A stretch of DNA of 64,000 bases from Bin87 sp965197635 (GCA_965197635.1 OZ240218.1:620001-684000); one strand, 5' to 3'. Counted from the first letter of the stretch, positions 20,492 to 29,231 are shown. Notes: a model not told the origin generated them from the sequence alone. Made by a program: numbers and translations.

Positions 20492-21703
20492 TAGTACCGT
20501 TTCAATCTGATCTTGTCGGATAGATATGTTGGAGCTTACGGCGAGCATCTTTGGTGGTAAACCGCCAGTCTATGGCTAATCTTGCTGCGTTGCGCTCGCG
20601 TTCGAGCGCCGCAACCTCTCGCCGCAGCTCCGCCTCATCGCTGATACGGCGGTTCAGACATCCCCTGCTGAAGACGCTCAACTCGATCTCAGCCATGTTC
20701 AGCCAGCTGCCGTGCGTGGGAGTGTAATGAAACTCGAGGCGTTGGGCGATGCGCCGAGCTTCGGATGGCTCAAATGCTTCGTAGAGCGCGCCGAGCTGGT
20801 GGGTGTTGAGGTTGTCCAGTACCAGCCTGACCACCTCGGCATCAGGATATACCTCGTCCACCAGCCACCGCATCTGGTGCGCGAAGTCTACGGCAGTGCG
20901 GCGCTCGGTCACCTCCACATGTCTCCAGCCACCCCTCGGCTCACAGATCATGAACAGGTTCCGGGTCCCGTTACGCTGGTACTCGGTGTCATAGCGTGCC
21001 ACCCGTCCCGGGGCAGCCTCCAGGGGCGGACGCACCGCTCCAGTCAATTGCCGGGAGGTCTCGTCGAAACACACTACCGGACGCTCCGGATGGTACGCCT
21101 GTTGGTACAGGTCCAGCACGTCCTCCAGCCGCGCCACGAACTCCCCGCTCACCTTGGGGATACACCACTCCTGCTTCTGCCACGGCTTGAGTTCGTTTTT
21201 TTGAGCATCTGGCGCACCGTCTCCAGGGAGATGCTATCGGCAAACTCCAACTCCACCACCTGGTCGGCCAACAACTGGAGTGTCCAGTGCGTGTGCCCTT
21301 CGGGCGCGGCGCTGCACGCAATGGCGATCAGGTGCGCTTCCTGCTTGCCGTCCAGCTTGCGCTCCTGGCCCGGCCGCGGTCGGTCATTGATGGCGGCCTC
21401 AAGTCCTTCCTCCACGTACCGCTTCCGCGCTCTGGCGACCGTGGCCGCGTTGACCAACAGCACATCGGCTATCTCACGGTCCCGAAGCCCCTGGTCAGCC
21501 TTGAGCAGCGACAGCGCACGCTTCACGGTGCGCACTGACGCCTTGCCGCGCTGGGACACCTCATTGAGACGGGAGCGTTCGGCCTCGGTCAGCTCTACTT
21601 TATACTTGATGGCAGCCATGGCTGGGCACTTCCTCACACAAAGATCATGCCCAAGTATGGCTGCTTTCTTATATTCTTACAAATCTACCTGGCAACGGTA
21701 CTA
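20492..21703 (-). mobile_element. IS630-family element, type B copy 1
   Basis: Both ends begin TAGTACCGTT and the outer TA dinucleotides match the TA target of IS630/Tc1 elements. It lies directly between the IS5 element and the IS701 copy 2. Confidence 0.85.
20502..21619 (-). CDS. IS630-family transposase, two frames
   Basis: Frame A starts at 21619 and gives the N-terminal double helix-turn-helix (RSLLKADQGL-type region, DREIADVLLVNAATVARARK). Frame B, joined at about 21190, gives the DDE domain: RPVVCFDETSRQLTG, VVRLVLDNLNTHQLGALYEA and THGSWLNMAEIELSVFSR. The join is a run of seven A followed by C, and needs a -1 shift. Slippage at this run could produce the full protein. The related copy at 37.4-38.6 kb breaks at the same codon but with a different indel, so decay at a fragile site is the alternative. 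Confidence 0.75.
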
Positions 21704-21861
21704 GTACTACAGCCGCACTACTGTTACCAGTTGGGATAATCGACGTTGGTAGTGGCTTTGTTGCGCTCGGGCTTGATGTCGCCGTCTCCACTGGGACCAG
21801 GACAGAACGAAATCAGCAGACCGGTTTGGAGTCCATATCAGGCGGGTAAGCAGCCGACGCA

Positions 21862-23241
21862 GGTAGTGTCCCGTCAATAGGTGTAAAAGCGCGTCATCCC
21901 TTTTGATGTTGATTAGGCTGCTGCGTCCAGCATGTTGGGTTCCGGCAGTGCCTCGTTGCCGGCGGCGTTGGGGATGGTGAGGTAGCGGCGGGCTTCGGCC
22001 CACTCGTCATGCTGCTCGGCCAGCACCGCACCCACCAGGCGCCGCGCCGATAGCCGGTTGGGGAAGATGCCCACCACGTCAGTGCGGCGCCTTATCTCCC
22101 GGTTCAGCCGTTCCTGCGGGTTGTTGGACCACAGCTTCTGCCAGTGGGCCACTGGGAAGGCCGTGAAGGCCAGGATGTCCGGCGCGGCGTCCGCCAGCAG
22201 CTCGGCCACCTGGGCCAAGGGCTCCCGGAGTTGTTCCACCACTCGGTCCAGTTGGCCGTGGACCTCGGCGGGAGACAGTTGCTGGTAGATGGTGCGCACC
22301 ATGCGAGGAAGGTCCTGGGTGGCCACGCCGGGTTGGGCACGCTTGGGCACTCGGGTGAGCAGGTTGGCCATGAAGTGGGTGCGGCAGCGCTGCCAGCTGG
22401 CTCCAGCAAAGACCGCGGCGATGGCGTTCTTCAGCCCCTGGTGGGCATCGGAGGTAACCAGTTCCACCCCGCTGAGCCCCCGAGCGGTCAGCGACCGCAG
22501 GAAGGCCAGCCAGAACGCGCCGTCCTCGCTGGTCCCCACGTCCAGGCCCAGGATCTCACGCTGCCCTTCGGCATTGACCCCTGTCGCCACCACCACGCAG
22601 ACGTTGACGATGCGGCCGCCCTCACGCACCTTCTGGGTCAGGCCGTCCCGCCAGACGTAGGGGTAGGGACCGCCGTCCAGAGGCCGACCCAGGAAACTCT
22701 CCACCACTTCATCCAGTTGCTGGCAGATGCGCGACACCCGGCTGCTGGAGATGCCGTCGCAACCCAGGGCCTTGATCAGGTCGTCCACCCTTCGGGTGGA
22801 GACTCCCTCCACGTAGGCCTGCTGGATCACCGACAGCAGAGCCTTCTCGCTGCGCCGCCGTGGTTCCAGCAGGCTGGGGAAGTAGCTGCCTTCGCGCAGC
22901 TTGGGAATGTGCAACGCCATGGTGCCGACCCGGGTATCCCAGGTGCGGTTGCGGTAGCCGTTGCGGTAGGTGACCCGCTCTGGGCTGCGTTCGCTGTGCT
23001 CAGCGCCGATCTGGGCGGAAACCTCGGCGTCCATGATGCCGTCCACCAGGACCCGCAGTGCTTCCCGCAGCAAGTCCACGTCTCCGTCGATGCCACGCTT
23101 GCGTAATAATTCCAAAAGATCCATGCTGTGTTTGACCACCGTCGTTCTCCTTGTTCTGGGTTGTGACTTCCGATCAAGGATGACGCGGTGGTTAGCTTTG
23201 GGCTACACCGATTCTTTTACACCACGTCCCGGTACTCTACT
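21862..23241 (-). mobile_element. IS256-family element inside IS701 copy 2
   Basis: The two 28-bp ends share about 20 positions, including GGTGTAAAAG. An exact 8-bp duplication CCGACGCA lies at 21854-21861 and 23242-23249, typical of IS256. Confidence 0.9.
21913..23139 (-). CDS. IS256-family (mutator-type) transposase
   Basis: The gene is intact, 408 residues, with the usual length for the family. It starts at a GTG (23139) preceded by AAGGAG. Recognisable blocks are GNGYRNRTWDTRVG-like text near residue 60, VSTRRVDDLIKALGCDGISS, the catalytic region YVWRDGLTQKVREGGRIVN, ELVTSDAHQGLKNAIAAVF and the C-terminal WSNNPQERLNREIRRRTDVV with the catalytic glutamate. It is one of the few complete transposases in this stretch, so this element is a recent arrival. 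Confidence 0.93.
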   Translation of the reverse strand: MVKHSMDLLELLRKRGIDGDVDLLREALRVLVDGIMDAEVSAQIGAEHSERSPERVTYRNGYRNRTWDTRVGTMALHIPKLREGSYFPSLLEPRRRSEKALLSVIQQAYVEGVSTRRVDDLIKALGCDGISSSRVSRICQQLDEVVESFLGRPLDGGPYPYVWRDGLTQKVREGGRIVNVCVVVATGVNAEGQREILGLDVGTSEDGAFWLAFLRSLTARGLSGVELVTSDAHQGLKNAIAAVFAGASWQRCRTHFMANLLTRVPKRAQPGVATQDLPRMVRTIYQQLSPAEVHGQLDRVVEQLREPLAQVAELLADAAPDILAFTAFPVAHWQKLWSNNPQERLNREIRRRTDVVGIFPNRLSARRLVGAVLAEQHDEWAEARRYLTIPNAAGNEALPEPNMLDAAA

Positions 23242-24920
23242 CCGACGCACCTCGGGGACTGTCAATGGGATCAGGCTCCGGTCCCGGCCGGGACCGCCAC
23301 CCTTTCCTGCAGGCAGCCGGTGTGGTGGCTTGATACCTGAGCACCGCCGGGTAAGCGTGAGCCAACATCGCCAGGGTGATGTGGCGCTACCAGCCATCCC
23401 AGCTGCGTACCTCGTACTGGTCCAGTCCCACCGGTCCCTGGGCCGCCTCGCAGCATTCCTCGATGGCCCCGCGGCGGCCCGCCACCGGCGCCAACTCCGC
23501 CATTACGGTACCGGACGGGCCGCCGCCAACGTAGTAGGCCAGCTCAGCGGGCTGGGCAATGCTGCGCCGGGCCAGCAGCCAGTACGCTTGGCCCGGCTCC
23601 CGCCGGGGCCCTATCGCCACGGTGGTCCAGTCATAAAATCCGGGACCCTTGGCGCCGTCCCCCGCGCTCAGCCGCTGCCCGCCCGCTTCGTCAACCCACG
23701 ACGCCAAACGATCGGCCCGCACTTGGCGGGGCCCCTTTTCGGTCCCGGCCCACAGCTGCTCGTTGCTCTTGATGGACAGCACCTGGGGGATGCCTTCCGC
23801 CTCCAGCCACCGCCGCCGGTTGCGGTCGCTGCCGTAGACCGCGTCTCCAGTAACCCAGCCGCGGGGAATTCCCGATCCCACCGCCCGCTCCAGCATCCAC
23901 TGGGCCAACTGCGGCTGGGTGCGGAATTCGACATGCTCCGGCACCCCGGCGGCACGGCGTCGCTCCCGGTCCGCCACCCATACCTGAGGCAGCTACAACT
24001 CCCGGTCCAGCCGGGTCCGGCCCCGGGCGCCAGCGTCGGCCAGGAATACTCCCACTGGGGAATTTTCGATCCGCCCCGCGGTGCCGCGGTACTGCCGCGG
24101 CACCCCCACCGACTGGCTCCCCTTCTGGCTCCCCTTCTGGCTCCCCTTCTTGAGGAAGCCGGTCTCGTCCACCACCAGCACCCCGTCGGCGGCGCCCAGA
24201 TGCTCGACCACCTAGTCCCTGCGGTCAGCTCGAACCTGGTCCGCGTCCCACCGGTCGGTGGATAGCCGGCGCTGCACCCCGTCCGGAGTGGCATCCCCCG
24301 CCGGCTCCGCCAACTGCCCGCCATTCTGGCGCTCTACGGAACTGAGCAGCCCCCGCCGCTACTCCAGCGCCCGTGTCGCCTTGGCTCCGGACGCCGGAAC
24401 CGGCCCGCGATGCACTCAGGCACCCCCGCGATGCCCTCAGCCCACCGGGCCACTTCCGCCGCATCAGCCATCTCAACCGCCACCGTCTCACCTCACACTG
24501 CTTGACTGCCCCTAATTCTACCCGCTCTTAATCTGCGGCTGTAGTACTAGTCTGAAGCCCAAAGCCGACCGGGAACTGTCCCAGCCCAAGAAACCACGAC
24601 AGCCGCGCCGCCACGGCTTTGCCCGCACCCGGATGACGCCCACCCAACGGGTGGAGCATGTGGTGGCCGAGTGTCCCGACTGCGGAACTCGGCTGTCCGG
24701 GGGTTGGACCCAGCGCACTCGGGAAGTCATTGACCTGCCCCAGGTTCCCGTGCAGATCACCGAGCACGCTTACATCGCCCGCACCTGCCCACAGTGCCAA
24801 CGCTGTTGTACGCCCACTGCGCAGCGGAACTGGCCGCCATAGTAGAACGCATCCGAGGCAGTCCAGTAGTCCATGCCGACGAGACCGGCTGGCGTGAGGA
24901 TGGACACAACGGCTACGTGT

Positions 24921-24939
24921 GCGATCTTTGACCAATCGC
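24921..24939 (+). repeat. Short insert CGATCTTTGACCAATCG (IS66 remnant, site 1)
   Basis: Alignment with the intact IS66 copy shows about 19 nt here in place of GAC. The insert introduces a TGA stop. Further copies lie at 461-480, 852-871, 25062-25083, 37980-38000, 47601-47621, 56677-56699 and, diverged, 58124-58146. Confidence 0.8.
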
Positions 24940-25061
24940 CTTCAGCACACCCACCCAGCGGTACTTCCTGAGACGGGGACGGGGCAAGGCGGTGGTGGAC
25001 GAAGTCCTGGGCGATCAGTTCGCTGGCGTGCTGGTCAGCGACTTCTACGCCGCCTACCATC

Positions 25062-25083
25062 ACCCGAGCCTTTGACCAATCGT
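25062..25083 (+). repeat. Short insert, TTTGACCAATCG type (IS66 remnant, site 2)
   Basis: Reads CCGAGCCTTTGACCAATCGT. It replaces about 9 nt of the intact IS66 sequence after the HH codons of SDFYAAYHH and adds a stop. Confidence 0.75.
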
Positions 25084-25107
25084 GTCCCAAACCACGCTGC
25101 TGGGCCC

Positions 25108-25132
25108 ACCCCTGTTCAAGCCAGGGGCAGGC
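25108..25132. repeat. Short insert CCTGTTCAAGCCAGGGGCAG
   Basis: This sequence is absent from the intact IS66 copy. On the minus strand it starts GAGCCTGCCCC, the same start as the CCCCGTACTTGATACGGGG inserts, but with a different loop half. It appears to be a sister type. Confidence 0.6.
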
Positions 25133-25375
25133 TCTGTTGCGGGACATCCACGACCGGCGTGCCCTCTACCCCAAGGACGGCCGGGTGGCACGGTGGGCTG
25201 ACGCGGTCCACCAACTCTACCGCCAGGCCACGGCCTTCACCCATCCGTCAGGGAAACAGCGTCGCACCGCCCAACTGACCCTGGAACGCCGCCTGCTGGC
25301 CCTCGGTCAGCCTTTCCAGGATGACCCGTCGGCTCTTCAGGCCAAGTTGTGCCGACGGGTAGCGAAGCACATCAA

Positions 25376-25400
25376 GAGCCTGCCCCGTACTGGATACGGG
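25376..25400. repeat. 24-nt palindromic insert CCCCGTACTGGATACGGGG
   Basis: In-frame insertion of 24 nt (SLPRTGYG) into the IS66 transposase, proven by comparison with the intact copy. The stem CCCCGTA/TACGGGG is perfect. Confidence 0.85.
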
Positions 25401-25738
25401 GAACTCTTTGTCTTCGTGGCCGAACCCGAGGCGCCGCCGGACAACAACGCCGCCGAGCGCAGCCTGCGACCCGTGGTGATCAGCCGGAAGATCAGCGGGG
25501 GCACGCGCTCCGACCAGGGCACTGACACCAGGATGACCCTGGCCTCCGTCTTCGCCACCTGGCGGGCGCAAGGCTTGAACACCCGCACCGCCTGCCAACA
25601 ACTACTCGCTGCCCCTCAACTCTGAACTGTTACCGGTATTCCAGTGTGCTTTCCATGGTTGCTCCTTTTGTATAATGTGAACCAAACACGCATTCGGCTT
25701 AGTGTTTCATGATGTTGGTTCTCGGGTCAGTAACGCCC

Positions 25739-26707
25739 TCACGGGGTTAGAAGGATTTTGCCGGTGGTTTCGCGGCCTTCGAGGCGACGGTGGGCTTCGG
25801 CGGCTTCGGAGAGGGGGAGGTTGAGGCTTACGTTCAGTTTGATTTCGCCGGACTGGACCCAGGACAGGCATTCTTCGGCCCGCTGGACTAGCTCGTCGCG
25901 GGTGGCGGTGTAGTCGCCGAGGGTCGGGCGGGTTAGGAACAGGGAGCCGTTGCGGAGCATACCGGAGTCCACCGCGCCCACCGGACCACCGGCCTGTCCG
26001 TAGAGGCACATGCAGCCGCGCCGGCCCAGCACCCGCAGGCCCTTCTCGAAGGTGGTTGCGCCCACCGCGTCGTAGATGATCTTGACGCCCGCGCCGTCGG
26101 TCATGCGGCGGATCTCTTCCTCGAAGTCCTGTTGGGTGTACAGGATTACGTCGTCGGCGCCGGCGCCGCTGGCCAGCTCCGCCTTCTCGCCGGTGGAAAC
26201 GGTGGTGTACACGTGGAGGCCCTTGCGCTTGAGCATCTGGATGAGCAGCAGGCCCATGCCACCGGCGCCGGCGTGAACCAGGGCGCGCTGGCCGGCTTGC
26301 AGGGGCGCGATGTCGTTGACCAGGAAGTGGGCGGTCATGCCCTGTAGCAGGGTGGCCGCGCCCGTCTCGAAGTCCATGTCGTCGGGTATGCGAACCAGCA
26401 GCCAGGTGGGGACGGCCTGCTGTTCGGAGTAGGAGCCGGTGTGCATGGCGTAGGCCACCCGGTCTCCGACGGATACCTCGGTTACGCCTTCGCCCACGGC
26501 GATCACCTCGCCGGAAGCCTCGCGGCCGGGCGTCCAGGGGAACGCGGCTGGCGGGTTGGTGCCCTTGCGGCTGGACACGTCGGTGTAGTTAACGCCGATG
26601 TTGCGGATTGCCACCACTGCCTCGCCCGGGCCGGCGGTGGGTTCGGGCATATCTTCGTATTTGAGGACGTCGGGGCTGCCGGTTTCGTAGGCCTGGATGC
26701 CTTTCAT
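25739..26707 (-). CDS. qor: Zinc-independent quinone oxidoreductase (MDR family)
   Basis: The 322-residue protein belongs to the medium-chain dehydrogenase/reductase superfamily, quinone oxidoreductase branch, which reduces quinones or enones with NADPH in the cytoplasm. The N-terminal GroES-like domain has PGREASGEVIAVG (residues 60-72) and GDRVAY. The cofactor-binding fold has AGAGGMG at 146-152. The zinc-binding cysteines of alcohol dehydrogenases are absent. The C-terminal TTGKILLTP is typical. The gene is intact and is followed on its 3' side by the IS66 remnant. It lies downstream of the MmgE/PrpD gene on the same strand with about 156 nt between them, so co-transcription is possible. 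The exact substrate is unknown. Confidence 0.9.
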   Translation of the reverse strand: MKGIQAYETGSPDVLKYEDMPEPTAGPGEAVVAIRNIGVNYTDVSSRKGTNPPAAFPWTPGREASGEVIAVGEGVTEVSVGDRVAYAMHTGSYSEQQAVPTWLLVRIPDDMDFETGAATLLQGMTAHFLVNDIAPLQAGQRALVHAGAGGMGLLLIQMLKRKGLHVYTTVSTGEKAELASGAGADDVILYTQQDFEEEIRRMTDGAGVKIIYDAVGATTFEKGLRVLGRRGCMCLYGQAGGPVGAVDSGMLRNGSLFLTRPTLGDYTATRDELVQRAEECLSWVQSGEIKLNVSLNLPLSEAAEAHRRLEGRETTGKILLTP

Positions 26708-26782
26708 GGTGATTGCCTCCGCGAGTTGGGTTTTACATCGATGGACAGGATGGACATGATTTTCTGGTGGGCGGATTGCTGG

Positions 26783-26802
26783 ATTCCCGCGAAAGCGGGA
26801 AT
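26783..26802. repeat. REP-like palindrome ATTCCCGC-GAAA-GCGGGAAT
   Basis: A perfect 8-bp stem with a GAAA loop lies between the MmgE/PrpD and quinone oxidoreductase genes. It belongs to the 'TTCCCGC...GCGGGAATGAC' repeats common in many bacteria. It could form a transcript hairpin but lacks a T-run. Confidence 0.7.
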
Positions 26803-26863
26803 GACGGTAGGGAGCGGCGATGACGTTAGAGGAAATGATTTGTGGGGAAAAAGCAGGAAGGGG

Positions 26864-28168
26864 TCAGCCGCCCAGGACGGATGCCATGCCGGTCACGTTT
26901 TCAATTTCGGCGATGCCGCGGAAACTGGCGATGGCCTCTTCGATATGGTCGGACGGCAGGATGTAGCGGGTGCAGTAGAGGAACTTGGCTTCCAGCTCCT
27001 CGGCGTCCAGGGGCATGGCTGGGGAGCCGCGGGGATGGTCGATGCGGTGCCGCAGGGTTCTGCCGTCATTTAGGGTTACCGCCACTTCCGCCGGGTGGAG
27101 CGTCAGCGGCGAGGGCGGCAGGGTGGCCTCTACCGAAACCCTCCCCATCATCTCGCGCACACCTTCATCCCGCACCGCCACGTCGGAGAAGAAGTTGATG
27201 AGGGGCGGGCCGTGGCGAAGGGCGGCGGCGGCGATGAACCCAATCGAAGCGCGAGCTTGCCATCCGTCGGCGGGCAGGACGTAGGGCAGTTGCTCCAGGG
27301 TTTCGGAGGTCACCCCCACGTGGACGCCGGCGATTTCAGAAGGTTCGAAACGGTGCAACTGGGTCAGCCCCAGGATGGCGTCAATGACGCCGTGGCTGGC
27401 CGGATGGCAGGGGTACAGGCGGATGGTAATGCCCGGATCCGTCAAACGCCAGTGGCGCCCCAGCCCGGCCAGGATGTTGGTCTCTGATTTCAGGCCGTCG
27501 ATAGGGGCGGCGACATCCTCCGCAGCCATCAACGCGGTCATGACGCCGTGCATCGCGGCCCGTCCGCCGGACAACGCCCCGGCGCCGGCGGCCAGATAGC
27601 CAACATTGGAACCGGCAGAGCCGGCAGCGAGACCCACCGTGTTGGACAATCCCGCTTCGTCCAAGCCCAGCAGCATTGCCGAGGCTGTGGCCGCTCCCAC
27701 GGCTCCGGCGAAGGATCGGGTAGCGGAGTGGGCAGCCAGCCGGCTGGAAACTTCGCAGCCGGCGCAGAAGGCGTCCAGGGTTGCTTGCCCGGAGCTGCCG
27801 TGCATCTCGCCCAGCGCCATCACGACGGGAAACACCGCGGCGGTGGGACGTGCGCCGGTGTCGGCGGTGTTGTCGTCGTAGTCCAGGAGGCGCACCAGGG
27901 TTCCGTTGACCAGGGAGGCGTACACCGGGGAGGTGCGCTGTCCCATGCCGATGATGGTGCTGCGTCCGTTGCCGCCCATCTCGCGGACGACGCGGGCGAT
28001 AGCGACCCCGTCGGGGTGGGCCGCGCCGGCCAGGGCGGCGGCGGCGGCGTTGAGCATCATGTCGCGGCAGAGGTCGGCCACTGCGGGAGGGATGGGGATG
28101 TCGGATCGGGCGACGCCGGCGGCGAACTCGGCGATCCGAATGGCGAAGTCAGGGGAATGGCTGCTCAT
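26864..28168 (-). CDS. MmgE/PrpD family protein
   Basis: This 434-residue protein is a full-length member of the MmgE/PrpD family, which includes 2-methylcitrate dehydratase and cis-aconitate decarboxylase. Typical blocks are NGTLVRLLDYDDNTADTGAR, with the family's LDYDD motif, FCAGCEVSSRLA, and the substrate-site region KLYPCHPASHGVIDA-like text (IRLYPCHPASHGVIDAILGL). The start at 28168 (MSSHSPDF) is preferred to 28246, since the longer form overlaps the divergent hicA promoter. No propionate genes (prpB, prpC) are nearby, so a role in the methylcitrate cycle is not supported; another dehydratase/decarboxylase role is likely. Confidence 0.88.
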   Translation of the reverse strand: MSSHSPDFAIRIAEFAAGVARSDIPIPPAVADLCRDMMLNAAAAALAGAAHPDGVAIARVVREMGGNGRSTIIGMGQRTSPVYASLVNGTLVRLLDYDDNTADTGARPTAAVFPVVMALGEMHGSSGQATLDAFCAGCEVSSRLAAHSATRSFAGAVGAATASAMLLGLDEAGLSNTVGLAAGSAGSNVGYLAAGAGALSGGRAAMHGVMTALMAAEDVAAPIDGLKSETNILAGLGRHWRLTDPGITIRLYPCHPASHGVIDAILGLTQLHRFEPSEIAGVHVGVTSETLEQLPYVLPADGWQARASIGFIAAAALRHGPPLINFFSDVAVRDEGVREMMGRVSVEATLPPSPLTLHPAEVAVTLNDGRTLRHRIDHPRGSPAMPLDAEELEAKFLYCTRYILPSDHIEEAIASFRGIAEIENVTGMASVLGG

Positions 28169-28228
28169 GGTGGGGTAAGGATACCGGCGGGCGACGGGCG
28201 GCGCAACGCGGCGTGGGGAACCGCCGTG

Positions 28229-28234
28229 TATAAT
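28229..28234 (+). promoter_or_regulatory. -10 box for hicA, possible leaderless start
   Basis: TATAAT lies 7 nt before the hicA ATG at 28241, so transcription would start at or next to the start codon. No good -35 is visible. There is no Shine-Dalgarno sequence before hicA, which fits a leaderless transcript. Confidence 0.5.
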
Positions 28235-28240
28235 GCGCGA

Positions 28241-28441
28241 ATGCACAGCAGGGAGGTGATGCGACAGTTAAGGACGGAGGGATGGTACGTGCATCGAATC
28301 GTTGGCTCCCATCACCAATTGAGACACCCCGACAAGCCCGGGACCACCACAGTAATCCATCCGCAGCAAGACGTCCCAATTGGAACCTTGCTGAACATTG
28401 AAAGACAGTCTGGCGTGAGGTTGCGACGGCAAAGGAGGTAG
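28241..28441 (+). CDS. hicA: HicA-type mRNA interferase toxin
   Basis: This 66-residue protein is a standard-length HicA, a small double-stranded-RNA-binding-fold ribonuclease that cleaves mRNA when not bound by HicB. The GSHHQLRHP segment (residues 22-30) holds the catalytic histidine (His24). The preceding helix and 'EGWYVHRIV' and the final strand (PIGTLLNIERQSGV) fit the fold. It directly precedes hicB with a 2-nt gap, so the two are co-transcribed. The divergent MmgE/PrpD gene starts only about 70 nt away, so the two promoters share the spacer. Confidence 0.93.
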   Translation: MHSREVMRQLRTEGWYVHRIVGSHHQLRHPDKPGTTTVIHPQQDVPIGTLLNIERQSGVRLRRQRR

Positions 28442-28443
28442 CG

Positions 28444-29208
28444 ATGGAACGAACCTACCTGGCCTTCATCCACAAAGACCCGGACAGCAGTTTCGGGGTG
28501 ACATTCCCCGATTTGCTAGGCTGTACGTCCGGGGGCGACACTTTTGACGATGCCCGTGAGATGGCGCGAGAGGCGCTGATGCTGCACCTCGAAGGGATGG
28601 CTGATGGTGGAGAGTACATACCGCCGCCCTGCTCTCCCGATGCGGCGTTGGCTCACGAAGATGCCGGCTATGCCATCGCCCTGATTGTGGTGGAAGCCCT
28701 GCCGGAACGGACTGAGGAAGAAGCGCGGGCGGAGTTTGAGGCATTCCTGGCCTCGGACGAATATCAAGAGATATACGGCCAGCCCCTTACGGAGGAAGAG
28801 CGACTGGCATTCTATGAACCCCTGGAGGAGCCTTCCAAGCCCGGCATCGGGATACAGCCGATACCGACGACTGGCGCGGATTGGACTTACGCCGGCCTGG
28901 TGCGCCAGGGAGCCGCGGGCGATTTTGGCGTGAGTTTTCCCGACCTGCCCGGCTGCTTCGCCGCTGGCGCCACGCTTGAAGAGGCTTGCGAAACGGCACG
29001 CGGGGCGTTGGCCCGGCATTTGAAAGGCCTATCTGCCAACGGAGAAATCATCCCCGATCCCAGGTCCGCCGACGCCGTACTGGCGCGCCCTGACGCGGCG
29101 GACGCTGTTGCGCTGACCGTGGTGGATGCACGAGTAGCGTTTGGCGAGTTAGGGCGGAGGACGGCGCTGGAATGGGAGCAGGATGAAGCGGCGATGCCGG
29201 CGAATTGA
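28444..29208 (+). CDS. hicB: HicB-type antitoxin with two HicB domains
   Basis: The 254-residue protein contains two HicB partial-RNase-H-like domains. Domain 1 is residues 1-85 (FGVTFPDLLGC at 17-27, then DDAREMAREALMLHLEG). Domain 2 is residues 147-228 (FGVSFPDLPGC at 161-171, then EEACETARGALARHLKG). An acidic linker (EEEARAEFEAFLASDEYQEI) joins them. Usual HicB antitoxins have 70-150 residues with one such domain plus a DNA-binding tail; no clear helix-turn-helix or ribbon-helix-helix is seen here. An AAAGGAGG precedes the ATG. It should neutralise HicA, perhaps binding two toxin molecules per chain. Confidence 0.88.
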   Translation: MERTYLAFIHKDPDSSFGVTFPDLLGCTSGGDTFDDAREMAREALMLHLEGMADGGEYIPPPCSPDAALAHEDAGYAIALIVVEALPERTEEEARAEFEAFLASDEYQEIYGQPLTEEERLAFYEPLEEPSKPGIGIQPIPTTGADWTYAGLVRQGAAGDFGVSFPDLPGCFAAGATLEEACETARGALARHLKGLSANGEIIPDPRSADAVLARPDAADAVALTVVDARVAFGELGRRTALEWEQDEAAMPAN

Positions 29209-29231
29209 TTTGCATATAGGAAGGTAACGAC

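Larger units (their letters stand above)
21708..24490 (-). pseudogene. IS701 transposase, copy 2, multiply broken
   Basis: The catalytic region reads VLVVDETGFLKKG, RENSPVGVFL-like text, and VTGDAVYGSDRN, then AELAYYVGGGPSGT and GLDQYEVRSWDGW. Damage is heavy: TAG codons at about 24212 and 23990, frame changes upstream of 24225, and an in-frame triplication of a 12-nt unit (GGCTCCCCTTCT at 24115-24150) that repeats the residues GSQK. The C-terminal tail lies beyond the IS256 insertion at 21708-21853. Joining across the IS256 target duplication CCGACGCA restores the sequence seen in copy 1. Confidence 0.85.
21705..24546 (-). mobile_element. IS701-family element, copy 2, split by IS256
   Basis: Ends TACTACAGCCGCA and its inverse lie inside exact CTAG duplications (21701-21704 and 24547-24550), the known 4-bp target of IS701 elements. 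An IS256 element occupies 21862-23241. Confidence 0.9.
24551..25625 (+). pseudogene. IS66 transposase remnant with four short inserts
   Basis: Compared with the intact IS66 transposase, the 5' end is gone, the zinc-finger part is kept (CPDCGTRLSGG...CPQCQRCC), and a segment between 'CTPTAQ' and 'ELAAIVERIRG' is deleted. Then VHADETGWREDGHNGYV is broken at 24921 by a CGATCTTTGACCAATCG insert, which brings a stop. SDFYAAYHH is broken at 25062 by a second copy. A CCTGTTCAAGCCAGGGGCAG insert lies at 25108. The C-terminal part from 25137 is open and contains an in-frame 8-residue insert (SLPRTGYG, 25376-25400) between 'HIK' and 'ELFVFVA'. Confidence 0.85.
24551..25637 (+). mobile_element. IS66-family remnant
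   Basis: The right end (CAACTCTGAACTGTTAC, 25618-25634) matches the right repeat of the intact IS66 at 16.7-18.2 kb. The left part was cut off by IS701 copy 2. About 240 nt are missing inside, and four foreign inserts are present. Confidence 0.8.
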
